64,000 nt of DNA from Chytridium lagenaria. Lineage: Eukaryota; Chytridiomycota; Chytridiomycetes; Chytridiales; Chytridiaceae. The notes under the pieces were generated by a model. The model was not told the DNA's origin and did no database searches. It worked only from the letters and a program-made list of their open reading frames with translations. The stretch is from the NCBI GenBank assembly GCA_025449115.1, contig JAHLKC010000032.1, positions 186,001 to 250,000 on the forward strand, read 5' to 3'. Shown piece by piece: positions 33,709-44,806 of the stretch. Every line of letters begins with the position of its first letter. Within the stretch, counting starts at the first letter, position 1. A program made the position numbers and the translations under genes.

Positions 33709-36700
33709 ATGGACGACCAACCTCCGTCCGGACTTCGCTCTGGCCTTCGCGAGAGGAGGCCAGCAAGTCGACTATGCACTTGCCAAAAAGGCACCGCATC
33801 CCTTCACGAAAGTCCACAGGCGTTATCTCCTCCACCCTTTCTTCAGCTTCCAAATCGAGAAAGTCAGTTGGTTTCGCAAGTTTGCCTGAAGCCGACTCGC
33901 CTTTTGTGGGTCAGTAGAATCAACCCGTGGGAAGTCTCGAAGAAAAAGTGCAAGGCTGAGTTCGAGACTGGATGAACTGTCATCGGATGCTTCGGATGCA
34001 GGTGTCGCGGGGTCATCGTCGCCGAAACCTAGGCGGCGAAAAAGTCGGAAGGATGTTGAGGAGGATTCAGATGTGTCGTCGGTTTCAGATGAGGTGGGTG
34101 GGGAGTATTGATCTTTATTTAACATAGGTTGCATTAGGCATCTGTGACATCGTCTCAGGAAGATGCTGACCGGGCAAATGCTTTTGATGGGAAGACGAAA
34201 AGGAAAACCTCCCTGATATCGATATGACCAAAACGGCAGGGTCGCCATGGACTCTCAATGTCAAGAGATTGGTTGAGGCTATGTCACCGTCCCGGCTGAT
34301 ATTTGGCGGAGTGTCACCTGCAAAACAGTTTGTTACTGTAAGCGAGGAAACGGAGGTCGATATCGATATTGAAGTGACTAAGACACCTGTCGCTGATGTC
34401 GAAGGGGAGGAAGAGTATGAGGATTACCAGACGATGGAGATGGAGGAGGGTGAACTCCTAGACGACGTGGACGCCGTCCAGTCGGAGATGGAGCAAGTCA
34501 TGATAGAGTCTACCGGGTTTTTGGCATCGCTTAGTGACAACCGAGTGTTTACTCTTCTCAAACCGGTGTTTGATATGCTACTCTACGTGCTTCACTATCC
34601 AAAATTGCTTGCGTTGACGCTGATGGACTGGCTTGTAATCCCGCCCTTGTCGTTGGTCGCCAACTTCTTTAGATGGGTGGTCTTGAATCCATACGGGCGG
34701 ATTAGCTTGCTTTCCGCCATCATCGCCTCCCTACTCATGGCTACATTCAATCAAGGCGTGATTGACGAGTGGGCCGGTATGGTGTCGAACCAAACTACCG
34801 CTTTACCTCAATTTATGTCACAGATACAGTCTAGAGTGAATGGAGTCAAAGGCGATATTTCCTCTGCTTTTATTTCATCTTTACCGCGATTCGATGTTTT
34901 CCGCAATATAACTCTGGAGTACTCGAAGGTTCCTGGTGCGTTGCTCCAGAAGTACAATCCCCTGGCATTATTCCCTCAGGAACTTCCGATAAGCTCTTTG
35001 TATACGACAGCTGGAGTCTCTTTGTACCTTTCCGTACAAGCTGGGACGTTATTCCGAAAGACGCTGAACCCGCCAAATTGACTTCACCGGACCTTTCCGC
35101 TCCTTCTCCTAAGACCGAAGCTGCATTGGCACGTCGTCTGAGAGAGCTCGAAAAGACCCTCAATGCTGTCATCCACCGCATCTCTGCTGACTCGACGAAA
35201 GTTGCTTCGGTGACTACGGATTCAGCAAAGACTGCCTCCGACCTTGGAGGACTTTCTGATCGCCTTCAAAAATTGACGGAAAGGTTGGAGGTCTTCATGG
35301 ACACGCAGACCAAATTTTCGGATAATCTTTCAGGATCTTTAACGCATACCGTTATTGGTCTTCGTGGAGAACTTGACGCGCTTAAAAAATCATTGGACGG
35401 CTTGTCACCCTTGCCGAAGGATCTGCAGGGTTTAAAGACTTCTCTTACGGCTTTGAATAGTCGTGTATTGGCGGTTGAGAAACGGCCTACACCACTTTCG
35501 GAAAAAGAAATGGCTAAGAGGGTGATTGAACTGGTGAAGCAGCAAGTTCCTAGCATGCTGGTTGCTTCTGTGGACGAGAAAACCAAGGCAGTGCAACTTG
35601 ATCCCAATTTCCTATTGCATCTCAAAAAACAATTTGCAAGCCAGGTTGATATGGAAAATGTCAAGGTGGTTGCTACAAAGTTGGAGCAGGAGACCAAAAC
35701 TGTTGAGAGCGCGCAAGCGAAGATTGAGAAACAGGTTTCGGGACTTTCAGCTGAAGTTAAGGCGAAGAAGGTGCAGGCGAAGGGTATTTCGGTGGATGAG
35801 GTGAAGAAGATTGTGGATGAGAAGGCTGCGGCTTTAAGCTCGAAGAAGGAGCTTGAAGGGATGGTTGCGAAGGCAAAGGTCGAGATGGGCAGGCCTTGGA
35901 GAAGTCGCTGAAGACCAAGGCTGACGCTGCTGTAGTTGACGGTCTGCTGGACGAATCCAACTTTATTAAGGCTAACAAAGATCGACTTGAGGCTATTTTG
36001 GGAGGGAAGAGTGACGGTGGCTCCGTCATTCTTACCAAATCTGAAACCCTTGCTCTTCTCGAGGAGCAATTTGGAAACATTCGCTCTGCACTCTCAACCG
36101 AAGCTGCCACGTTTGCCGCAGAGCACTCTGCGTCCCATGACGCCGAATCAGAGAAAAAGCTGAAATCTTTTGCAGAGAAATTTGTAACGGCTTTGAAATA
36201 CTCAGCCGATGTTGTTGCCCGACCCGATTATGCTTTGGCTTCTGCAGGAGCTTACGTTGTGGGGGCGTTGACGAGTTCATCGCTGAAGGTGGATAATCCG
36301 AGTTGGGTGGGGAAGATGTTTGGGCTGAAGAAACCGAGAGGGTATGGACCGAGTTTGGCACTTTCACCTTACACGCTTCCGGGCTATTGTTGGTCAATGG
36401 AAGGTAAATTACTATTATTTTTTATTTATTTTTTTTGTAATGTTAATTTATTGTTTTATATAGGCTCGTCTGGTCAACTCGGCGTCCACCTCGCCCGCGC
36501 CGTTATTCCCCACGCCTTCAGCATCGACCATATGAAAAGCGATCTCGCTTTCGGGCCCAAAAGACTCATCGCTCTCCAGCGCCCCTAAGGACGTTGAGCT
36601 CTGGGCCGTCTACGATGTCAATGGATTCAAGACTAAGAACCTTGATGACCTTAAAATTCCGACTCCTTCCACCTGCGTCATCGACGTTACCAGCTGGGAT

Positions 36701-36890
36701 ACTTCTTGCCATGCATCGGTTTGATCCTTATGCGACGGATGTGCAGACATTTGCTGTGAGGTCGGAGGCGGTAAAGTTTATGAAGAACAGTGGGAGGATG
36801 CCGAGTGTTGCTGTGTTGAGGGTGTTGAGTAATTGGGGGAATGGAGAGTATACGTGCCTTTATAGGTTTAGGGTGCATGGGAGTGAATGA
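33709..36890 (+). CDS. SUN-domain inner nuclear membrane protein (Sad1-like), frame-broken
   Basis: N-terminal nucleoplasmic region from ATG 33709, basic and Ser-rich. Hydrophobic segments lie near 34540-34660 and 34690-34750 ('ISLLSAIIASLLMATF'). A long coiled coil follows (about 35100-35900, for example 'LARRLRELEKTLNAV'). The C-terminal SUN domain reads 'DYALASAGAYVVGAL', 'PGYCWSMEG', an intron at 36403-36463, 'SSGQLGVHLARAVIPHAFSI', 'SAPKDVELWAVYD', 'VQTFAVRSE' and 'VLRVLSNWGNGEYTCLYRF'. SUN proteins bind KASH peptides across the nuclear envelope and tether nuclei to the cytoskeleton. Frame changes occur in the N-terminal part (33780, 33960-34230), near 35080, 35890, 36570 and 36720. The ends of the SUN domain fit the family well, so the gene call is firm although the reading is broken. 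Confidence 0.88.
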
Positions 36891-37990
36891 TTTGTTTGTT
36901 GATGGGAGTGTCGGGTGGTTATATTCAGATGCTTTTTTTTGGAGGGTGTTCTCTTCTGTCTTGTTTTTTTTTTTCCTGCCTATATTTTTCTCAAGGTCAC
37001 ATTTTCTTCGCTTGTAATTTGAGACTGCTTTCGGTGTTGTTATTGGAGTATTGTGGACGTTCTGCGTGCTTGCTTTGGAGTTATTGTGGTATTATTTTTG
37101 GCAGAGTCTTCTTTCCCCTCCCTTCCTGAGATATATGTATTTAAATGTGAAAAGAATGTGATATATGCTTTCGCATGATTAATGTGCTCAAAGGAGTTAC
37201 GCTGAAAGTACGGAGTAGCCCAGTTATATTGAACAAAAAGAGAACAGAGAACTTCTGATATATTATAGTACAAAGGTTTCAAGTACTGTTTTTTTTAGTA
37301 GATTAAAAAATAACTTGTTCCGTTCATTTTGGAATGCCAAAACCCCTTCACTCCGTCTTAATTTTTTTTCTGCCTCACCTCCATTATGCGTCATTGAACT
37401 AATTATGATCAATGTGACCGGTTTCAACTATTCTTACGTATGACACGCGCGCGTACGTATACCAAAATGCTCGCTTACGAACATACATATGGATTCCCTT
37501 GAAAGAGGTAAGCAGCGTGGAACGAGAGAGACAGGGACTTTCGCTTTTAATTTGAGTACCGTTCGTCATCTTCTCCGCACAACATCGTATATTGGAACAC
37601 CTTCTTGTGTCTTTTCTTTAGGGGGAGTTCGGCAGAGTTACTAGACGATTGTTTGCTGGGAAATTTTGACTTAGACCCATCAAGCGTATTTTTAAGCGAC
37701 TTTATGTTGACACCTTTTCTTTTCAGGATGCCTCCGTTATATGCTTAAGGTCTTGATGAAGGCATGCAGGAGAAACTGTTGTAACTCAAAAACTGATAAC
37801 AGGTATTAAGTCAAATTGAATGTATTCAATTGTTGTCGCAAGTGCGGACAAATAGATTAATACAAAAGCGCATGCCGATTTCCTGGTCCTCACACTTCAT
37901 GCTTATGTCTAGGCGTGATGATTGCGGTATATATTTTAGCGTAGAGGCATTGCATTGTAATCAGTGAAGCCCTCGCAACAAGTCAGTTCA
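36891..37990. other. Intergenic stretch between SUN gene and MAK16
   Basis: 1.1 kb between convergent genes. T-rich at the left, with mixed AT-rich sequence and a CGCGCG run near 37447. No gene, tRNA or repeat was recognised. Confidence 0.5.
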
Positions 37991-39198
37991 TTATGCTAAA
38001 GACCTATTCAAGGTCTGCTCCTGCTCATGCTCCTGCTCGTATTCGATGACGACGTGCGGATTTCCTATAAAAACAAAGATCAGCGTCCATGGCAATTGCA
38101 GTATAAATGTTCAAAAGGAACTTACGTCTCTTTGCTGCCGGCTTTTTCTTATCAGCCGCAATCCTTTTCGCCTCTCCCTCCTGATCATCATCCGTCTTCC
38201 TCTTCTTTGATAAAGTGGGAATGTCGTACACATCATCCTCAATCCCTGCTTCTTCATCCTCTTCATCATCCGACACGTCCGACACAAACTCTCTATCAAA
38301 CGTCTCGTCATCTTCCTCCATCCCCTCTTCATCTTCATACTCCACCTCCTCTTCATCCTCCTCCTCCTCCTCCTCCTCCATCTCCCCATCCTCCATCTCC
38401 TCAATCCGATCCAACGCATTTTCAAACGCCGTCAAATTGGCATTCACAATACCATCACTTCCATAGACGCCCTTCTTCAATCGCTCCAACAACTCCTTCT
38501 CAATAGCAAATTCAAGACGTGCTGCTGCTTCAGCTTTAAGCTCGCGCCGGCTTTCACGTTTATCGAGTTTGTGCTTGATGCCTTCGAGTTTTGGGGCAGA
38601 GGTTTTAAGGGAGATGCGACGTGAACGAATAAGGTACTGGGTGATTTTTGTCATGCGTTGTTTGCATTTGTGGATGGAGAAGTTGGGCCAGTGTTCGAGT
38701 TCTTTATCAATCTTTTAAGCGCATCAACTTTGATTCCTTGCAATGGGAGGGATTAGTTACCTGTGCGATGGCTGTTGCATAATTCTTTGAAAGCTTTACT
38801 CGTTCCCAAAGTTTTGACGGTGTATGTGCTCGTTCAATTGTCTTCATGTATAGATAAAGGATACCTGTTTGTTAGGTTAGTAATAAAATGATAAAATGAT
38901 AGGGTATTCGTTACCATTGACTTCTTTGACGGTGGCGTAACGGGAATTGGCAAGAGGACATGACTGACGATTACAGAGACCAGAGACATTGTATTCGTTG
39001 CGGCAGAATGTGGATTGGACGGTTCTAAGGACCGGTTAGGATCTTCAATACTGATTGACGAAAGCTTACTTGACTTTGTAGGAACAGAATTGATGGTTGA
39101 TGGTCTTCCAGATAACCTTTTATTTCAAGGTGGTGAGTTGCGTGGCATACTTGGTGCTGCATTGAGATGGAACCTTTACTCACCTCGTCGACTTGCAT
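37991..39198 (-). CDS. MAK16: Ribosome biogenesis protein MAK16
   Basis: Six exons on the minus strand: 39198-39184, 39116-39070, 39024-38915, 38864-38761, 38711-38126 and 38064-37991. All junctions are GT-AG and the frame is unbroken. Landmarks in order: MQVDE, '[16 protein letters not shown]', '[20 protein letters not shown]', '[12 protein letters not shown]', '[19 protein letters not shown]', '[19 protein letters not shown]', '[17 protein letters not shown]', an acidic Glu/Asp stretch, and a basic nuclear-type end with 'KKRKTDDD' and 'KKPAAKRR'. MAK16 is a nucleolar 60S assembly factor; its N-terminal cysteines bind a metal cluster in known structures. The length (about 311 residues) is normal. 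The start is a 15-base exon matching the family's MQ-x-DE. Confidence 0.95.
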
Positions 39199-39569
39199 GA
39201 TGGTTTGTTGCTCGAAAACGGAATGTCACGAAGCGATGAAAAAAAAAAAAAAGTTTGGATCGGTTGTTGCACAGAGAAATATGACGGCTCGCAACACTCG
39301 TTCATGACTCGTTGGATAGGCGCGCATGCCGCCAGTGTTAAAAAGGGAAAATGACATCGGCATGGCTTAAGTATCAAGAAAAGTATCAAAAACTGTAAAA
39401 AAGTGTATTGACGAAACGAGGTTTAAACTCATTAAATATTCCAAAAACTATGAGGCATCAAATTTCCGCCTCCTTTAACAACAAATAAGAAAGTAATAAG
39501 AGGCAAGACAAAAAAACATCGAAAGAAAACGTTCTCCAATAATAGTACCACACTGGGTAAATAGATATT
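39199..39569. other. Intergenic region
   Basis: A 371-base region before MAK16 (minus strand) and after the WS/DGAT stop. It has an A-run of about 14 near 39239-39252. No gene was seen. Confidence 0.4.
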
Positions 39570-41447
39570 TCACGCCGCTTTCACCTTCACGTCCCCTTTC
39601 CCATCAATGGCCGCGTTCTTAGCGCTCTCCAACAACTCCGCAAACACAGTATTGAATTCATCCACGATACTTTGCGCAGCACCGGTTGCGAATAACAGGT
39701 CATTGTCGTCACGATCAATCATAACGGAGATGGACACCTGGTTACGGTACGTGTAGATAGTGCAGCCAAGAGAGTTGGGGAAGGATTGGGGAATAAAGGA
39801 TATGATTTCTTTGATGGGTTCGCCGGCCCAAGGGAGGGCGGTGGAAGGACCGGGGACGTTGGTGACAACAGCGTGAATGCGGTTGAAGCCAACAGTTTTG
39901 GCACTAAAAACCATGTTAGAAACCTGCGGTGGGAGTGATAGCGCGAGACTCACATCTTGGGCACAAATTGAGGAAGCAAGTAGCCAAGTCCAGTAGCCCA
40001 ATAGTTGAGAATGGGCTCGGGATTACCCTTCTTTGCCTTCATGCGCTTGTTGAATTGCCGAACTCCAGACACGATGTCACCATTAGCGAGAGGAACATTA
40101 AGGACGTCTGAGGCGCGATAAATTTTTAACATTAATTAAAGACATTATACTGTAGAAGAACAAGTAGACAAAAAATAACTTACATCCACTCGTTTTGTTT
40201 GAAACTGACCAATCATCCATCCTCCTCAATGACGTCGGAATGAAGAACCAAAACCCTCCAAAATCCTTCACAGCACCCCTCTCATCCAAATATCTCTCAA
40301 TAGCAGCAGCAAGCGAAGCCGTCAACACATCATTAACAGTCACGCCCAATGCGTTCTTCACAACCTTGACATCATCCAACGATACCTCTGATGACCATCC
40401 GACCTGCTTATTAGCTGTACGAGTCGTCCGTGCGAACGCACGCTTCTGGGAGAGGAGGAGGAGGACGATGTTGAGGACATAGAGGAAGAGAAAGTGAATG
40501 CTAAGGAAGAACCCGATGAAGGTATTAATGAGTGGTTGGATGGGATTTTTGGGAGACTTTGATGTGGGTTTCGCTTTGGTGACTTCAGTCGCAGCTGCGT
40601 CCTTTCCAACTACTTGAGGAGTGGCGGGAGGTGTGGCGTTGCGACCAGCAGAGTATTGGAGGGAGCTGCGGTCCTTAGTGGGGTCGAGTGATGCGACGTA
40701 GCTCAGAAGGTTTCGGACAAAACCCTGGCCATCTGCGATGCAGTGCTAATTGTGCAAAGAAAATATATACGATTAGTACATCGCTCAGGAATTACTGTGG
40801 GCTGTGGGTGATAAAAATGACATACGTGGGCCTTCAGAAACAGAACGCAACCACCGTCTTCAAGTCCCTCGTAGAAGACAGTGTCCCAAAGAGGTTTCGA
40901 AAAATCGAACTTTTCAGATATCTGCTCACCCAACTTGATGGCAAGCTGAGCTTTCGTTCCGGGAGATTCCTTTAACGCATCAACAGTTAACATTTGTGAC
41001 CGAAATTTGAACTCAAGCACATGTCCTTACCAGCTTCACAACACGGAAGTGGTCATCAATGTTAAGAGGTACGTCCTGCCATGCGTTCCTTCCAAATATT
41101 CCTTTTCCGGGAACAAGAATACGATGGCAGCATTCTGTGTGTTTTGCGAAGTCGTGGACTTGATCTCTGATCTGGGCTGGGTCGACATGGGAGTCAAAAG
41201 TGTAGATGGACGAGACAGTCATCTGTCTCAAGATCATATTAGCGCAAAGAAAGACGGATTCGAAGAGTTACTAATGGAGAAGTGGATATTACCAGATGGT
41301 GGTCATCCTCAATAGCCAAAAACACATTGTCGAGGCCTGTCAGATACTGAGTGCCTTGCTTCTTCTTCACGTCCTTCTTGCTAGCACTGATAGCATCTTT
41401 GGTGCCGTCATTGGCTCCACAAGCTGTGCTCCTTCGACGCAAACCAT
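39570..41447 (-). CDS. Wax ester synthase/diacylglycerol acyltransferase (WS/DGAT family)
   Basis: On the minus strand: 'YLTGLDNVFLAIEDDHH', 'FAKHTECCHRILVPGKG', 'FDFSKPLWDTVFYEGL', then 'LFLKAH' with an intron followed by 'HCIADGQGFVRNLL'. Joined, this gives the HHxxxDG acyltransferase motif across the splice. It continues with a hydrophobic segment, 'GVTVNDVLTASLAAAIERYL', 'FGGFWFFIPTSLRR', 'VVTNVPGPSTALPWAG' and 'SFPNSLGCTIYTYRNQVSIS', ending at 39570. This matches the WSD1-like N-domain and the family C-domain. The reaction is acyl-CoA transfer to fatty alcohols or diacylglycerol to make storage lipid, at the ER or lipid body. Six or seven introns. A frame change near the start separates ATG 41447 from the conserved N-terminus. 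Confidence 0.82.
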
Positions 41448-41551
41448 TTTTGTCTTGATGTGATGATGCTTGACGTAATCGATCTGAGAGTGTGCTGATG
41501 TCGAGTGAGCTGGGTGTGTGAGGAGTGAGGAGAACCCTTGGGATAAAAGGG

Positions 41552-41559
41552 TATTTATA
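41552..41559 (-). promoter_or_regulatory. TATA box upstream of the WS/DGAT gene
   Basis: TATAAATA on the minus strand, about 105 bases before the proposed ATG (41447), in the 614-base region it shares with copy C. Confidence 0.5.
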
Positions 41560-41997
41560 GGCTGACAATTCATTCCGTCATTTCATGCAAGCCACAGAAG
41601 ATTTATGACAATCTCGACTTTGTTGTGCCGATATTTCATCCGAGACTAAAAATGATATAAATAGGCAATGACGTCGTATCCTTGTATATTGGAAAATGTC
41701 GTATCGTGTAGATGCGCTATACGTGATAATCCCGTTCCCCGTCGTTCGGCTATTCCGCAATATCGTCACTGCGCGTATTCCACGGTTACCTTCATTGTTG
41801 CAGCTGTAGTTCCAAATTACTTGTAATCACGTCTGATGTGAAGTTGAGCTTTATTTATTAAGATAACGGGATAGTTATCATCGGCTAAAGCCTTCAATAA
41901 AAATCACCATCGTTCAGATATTGTTAGCCGCAAACTTTGATAATTTTGCGCGATTTGATGAAAGTCTCTCTAAAGCTCTCGGCATACTAGAAATGAA

Positions 41998-42005
41998 TAT
42001 AAAAA
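41998..42005 (+). promoter_or_regulatory. TATA box of secreted-family copy C
   Basis: TATAAAAA, 56 bases before the ATG of copy C, followed by a C/A-rich leader. Confidence 0.6.
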
Positions 42006-42060
42006 GCACCTCAAACATCTTACCGTCATCTCCACCAATCCTTAACAACTAAACCAAACC

Positions 42061-43056
42061 ATGCACCTCAAATCCATTCTCGCCAGTGCGCTCAAGTGCA
42101 CTCTCGTCGGCTCGATCCTTATCGCCCAAGGCGCGCGTCCCACTGACGCGCTTGCCCTCTACCGTCGCGCCGAAGCCCCTCAGACGATTTCCGTCCACAT
42201 TCCTTCCAACGATGCCTCCACGTCCCCCGACATTGCCCAGTCTGCTCAATACAATGGAGGTGTTGCCGCTGAGCCGAGGAGGAGAACGCGGACGCTGCCC
42301 AGTACAACCTGAAGAAGAAGGCGACGCCGCCGTCGACCCCGAAGAAGAGGACGCACAGCCTGCTCAGTATGGCCTGAGGATGAAGGTGACGCCGCCGCGG
42401 ACCCTGAGGAGGAAGACGCTCAGCGCGCAAGCCCCTGAAGACTTACACCGGAGGCTGAAGGTGCGGACATGGCTGAACCTGCCGCCTCCGACGACTTCAT
42501 CCAGATCCAATGTGTCGGTTGCCTCCGCACTGAAGATGACGCATCCGCTGCGGATGTAGAAGCTGCTGGATCCAAAAACCATGGGGGTCGCCGTCACAGG
42601 AAGAGAAGAGTGAGGTACACCCGTACTCGTCGCGTGTTCAGGAAGAGGATCGGAGTCTTGAGGGATAGATTGAAGATGGTGGAAAGAAGGGGAGCAAGAA
42701 GGCGTATGGGTTGACGTATTACCACAAGAAGACCAAGTATCCGTAAGTATAATTGTATAATTCAGTATTAATGACGTGTACTCACAATCAACTGTGCGAT
42801 CACATTAGCACTGCTTACGCGTCAGGTGTTTCTGCCGCTCCCTCCGTCTACGGTTCCGCGGCTTACTACGGCACCTCAGGTCCCGCGGCTTTGACCTCCA
42901 GCGCCCCTGCGATCCAACCGGAAGAGGATATCACGTACAAGAAGGTCACGCGTCTGGAAAGTCGGGAGTCGCTGGGTCCAAGGTTGCGGAGAAGATTAGG
43001 TTGCTTGCTGACAAGAGGAAGAGGAGTCCAAGAGCAAGGTCCGGATTCACCTCTAG
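42061..43056 (+). pseudogene. Secreted acidic/basic repeat protein family, copy C (broken twin of copy E)
   Basis: Exon 1 is 42061-42742, the intron 42743-42808, exon 2 42809-43056. It is nearly identical to copy E (57592-58662) but has several small deletions. One C is missing in the run after GCTGAGCC (about 42277). There are single-base losses near 42310, 42375, 42435, 42500 and 42680, one C less after AAGAAGGTC (about 42948), and one G less near 43026. One or more acidic units also appear shortened. The signal peptide, basic block 'RRHRKRRVRYTRTRRVF', intron and 'YGSAAYYGTSGPA' remain legible. The promoter TATA is present. Either this copy is decaying after duplication or the assembly has errors here; all changes being losses beside an intact twin favours checking reads first. 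Confidence 0.75.
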
Positions 43057-43305
43057 ATGGTGATTCTTGGACTCTGTTTAAAATATGGAGTTGGTGGGAT
43101 TTTGAGCTGGGCTGAGTTTATAGTGAATTTGATTCGTTAGCTGCGGTTAATTCGTATCTGCCTTTCGTTACCATGTAATTGAAGTTTTTCTCAGTTGTTG
43201 GTCATTTATCTGCTCCTATTTGTGCATATGGTTAGTTTCAATAAATTTGAATGTTCTTGTTTCAATATCAAAAACCGCGTCATTATTCTACACTTTTTAA
43301 TCGGG
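42061..43305 (+). repeat. Inverted segmental duplication, left arm
   Basis: The sequence from the ATG of copy C through its 3' flank, to the string CCGCGTCATTATTCTACACT near 43275-43294, is found in reverse complement at about 57345-58662. The match runs about 240 bases past the stop codon, so the duplicated unit is larger than the coding part. The flank 5' of the ATG is not shared. Confidence 0.8.
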
Positions 43306-43978
43306 GGAAGCGTCGCAGAGACCGTCGAATATAGGGTTGGAGGATGAGGATGGGGAGGGGATGGATGAGGACGTGGGGGTCGATGGGGAGAGGATGGGGA
43401 ATGGTTGGGAGTATGACCAGGGTCGGACGGCTGGTGAGATGTTGTTATTCATTGACGTATTGCGGATGCCTTCTCCCTTTACTTTCGTCGTTCATGCTAT
43501 GTCTGAGCTAGCGGCATGGCATTGCTCATTTGCTTATACTTTTACTGATGAATTTACCTTTAACGTGTCCATTCTAGCCCTCGTCATTTTGTAGACACAT
43601 ACCTTTATATCACACTCCCGACTTCCCCCACTCCCAGTAGAAGCATTCCTCTCGTTGCTTTCATACTTCTCCGATCCTCAAATGCGATTACATTGATGTT
43701 GGTGTGCAAGGATGGTCCATGAGCGTTGTGACAGCGTTCAATTCATTCCGCCCCTGAAAAGGTCTGATGTTTTTGGACGCTTTACGTCGTTGATTGTGGC
43801 TCCTGGGTCTTTTCATACTTATTCGCTCAGAGACTGGAGATGCGGGTATCTTATGCTTTTTTGTCCAGAAGCTTTTAAATGTTTAATGTTTCGCTTCATG
43901 TTTTTTCTTTGCACACTGATATATGTCCAATATTTGCCGTATGGCAATTCTAACCTTCCTCATCTTTTTAAAATAGGT
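43057..43978. other. Region without a firm gene
   Basis: Left part: the duplicated 3' flank of copy C. Right part (43310-43978): short open frames, among them an acidic 'EDEDGEGMDEDVG' stretch, which may be early exons of the LRR gene that follows. Confidence 0.35.
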
Positions 43979-44806
43979 CCTCCAGCCGATGAACTCGAAA
44001 TTGGTGACCTCGAAACCGTCCTCGGTCTATGCCAAAACCTCGACTCCTCCTTCAAACTCACCTCATGCCTCCACGTCTCTTCCATCCTTCTCCAGAGTCT
44101 CGCCGACTTTTGTCCACACCTCGAATCCCTTGAGCTGCGTGGATGTCCCGTTGGTGACGGCTTTCTACCTGAGCTCGTCAGAAGGTGCCCCAATCTCCGT
44201 CTCTTGGATCTTTCAGATACCAATTGCCATATAACTTCCGTACTCCTTCTTTTGGGAGGCCGATTAACGTGGCTTGAAAGACTTAACATGGATGCATTGA
44301 TGTCAGGAAGTGCACCGACACCAGGATATTGAGCGCGGTGCAGTTGCTGGATTATCTGTCCCGCAGAGCCTGCAGTTCCATACACTGAGTGTGTAAAGTG
44401 GGACTCCTGTGACTGCACATTTGATTCGTGCCATCGCTCAGAGAGCCACGGTTTTGGAACGCTTGATACTATCGTCCTCCCCTGACCATATCACCGACGA
44501 CGTGATCTCCGCTGCCATACGCTCATTCCCAAGACTCATGTGGATAGAAGCAGACTGGTGTCCCAAAATCACCGAACTTTCCCTTCAAACACTCGCCGTA
44601 CATCGTGGTCGTGGAGGAGCAAGAGCCTCTGAAATGCATCCAACGCAGTTATGGAAGCTTGCGGTATCGGGGACGGGCGTTACAGCTGCCGGAGTAAAAA
44701 TGCTTGCTAAAGAGTGTTGGTCCATTGCTGGATGCATTTTTAAGGGAAGAGAATGTTGGCTTAGATTTTGTGGTGACTAGTTATGAGGTTGGGGAGGGAA
44801 GACAGG
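43979..44806 (+). CDS. Leucine-rich-repeat protein (F-box/LRR-like), partial or frame-broken
   Basis: Starts after a likely intron acceptor (TTTAAAATAG near 43977). LRR units: 'LADFCPHLESLELRGCPVGD', 'ELVRRCPNLRLLDLSDTNC', 'RLTWLERLNMDAL', 'RAIAQRATVLERLILSSSPD', 'DDVISAAIRSFPRLMWIEAD' and 'CPKITELSLQTLA'. The Cys-type repeats are those of Amn1-like F-box proteins. A frame change lies near 44330-44410, and another near 44720 changes the C-terminus. The N-terminal part and any F-box are not resolved. No membrane segment or signal peptide was seen in the LRR part. Probable role: an adaptor for protein binding. Confidence 0.55.

Noticed and set aside
35266..36069. Minus-strand open frame of 267 residues opposite the SUN coiled coil
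   Set aside because: Antisense of a heptad-repeat region; no domain, and the plus strand joins to a clear SUN domain.
38111..38425. Second open frame of basic/Met-rich protein inside MAK16
   Set aside because: Shadow of the Glu/Asp-rich part of MAK16 in another frame.
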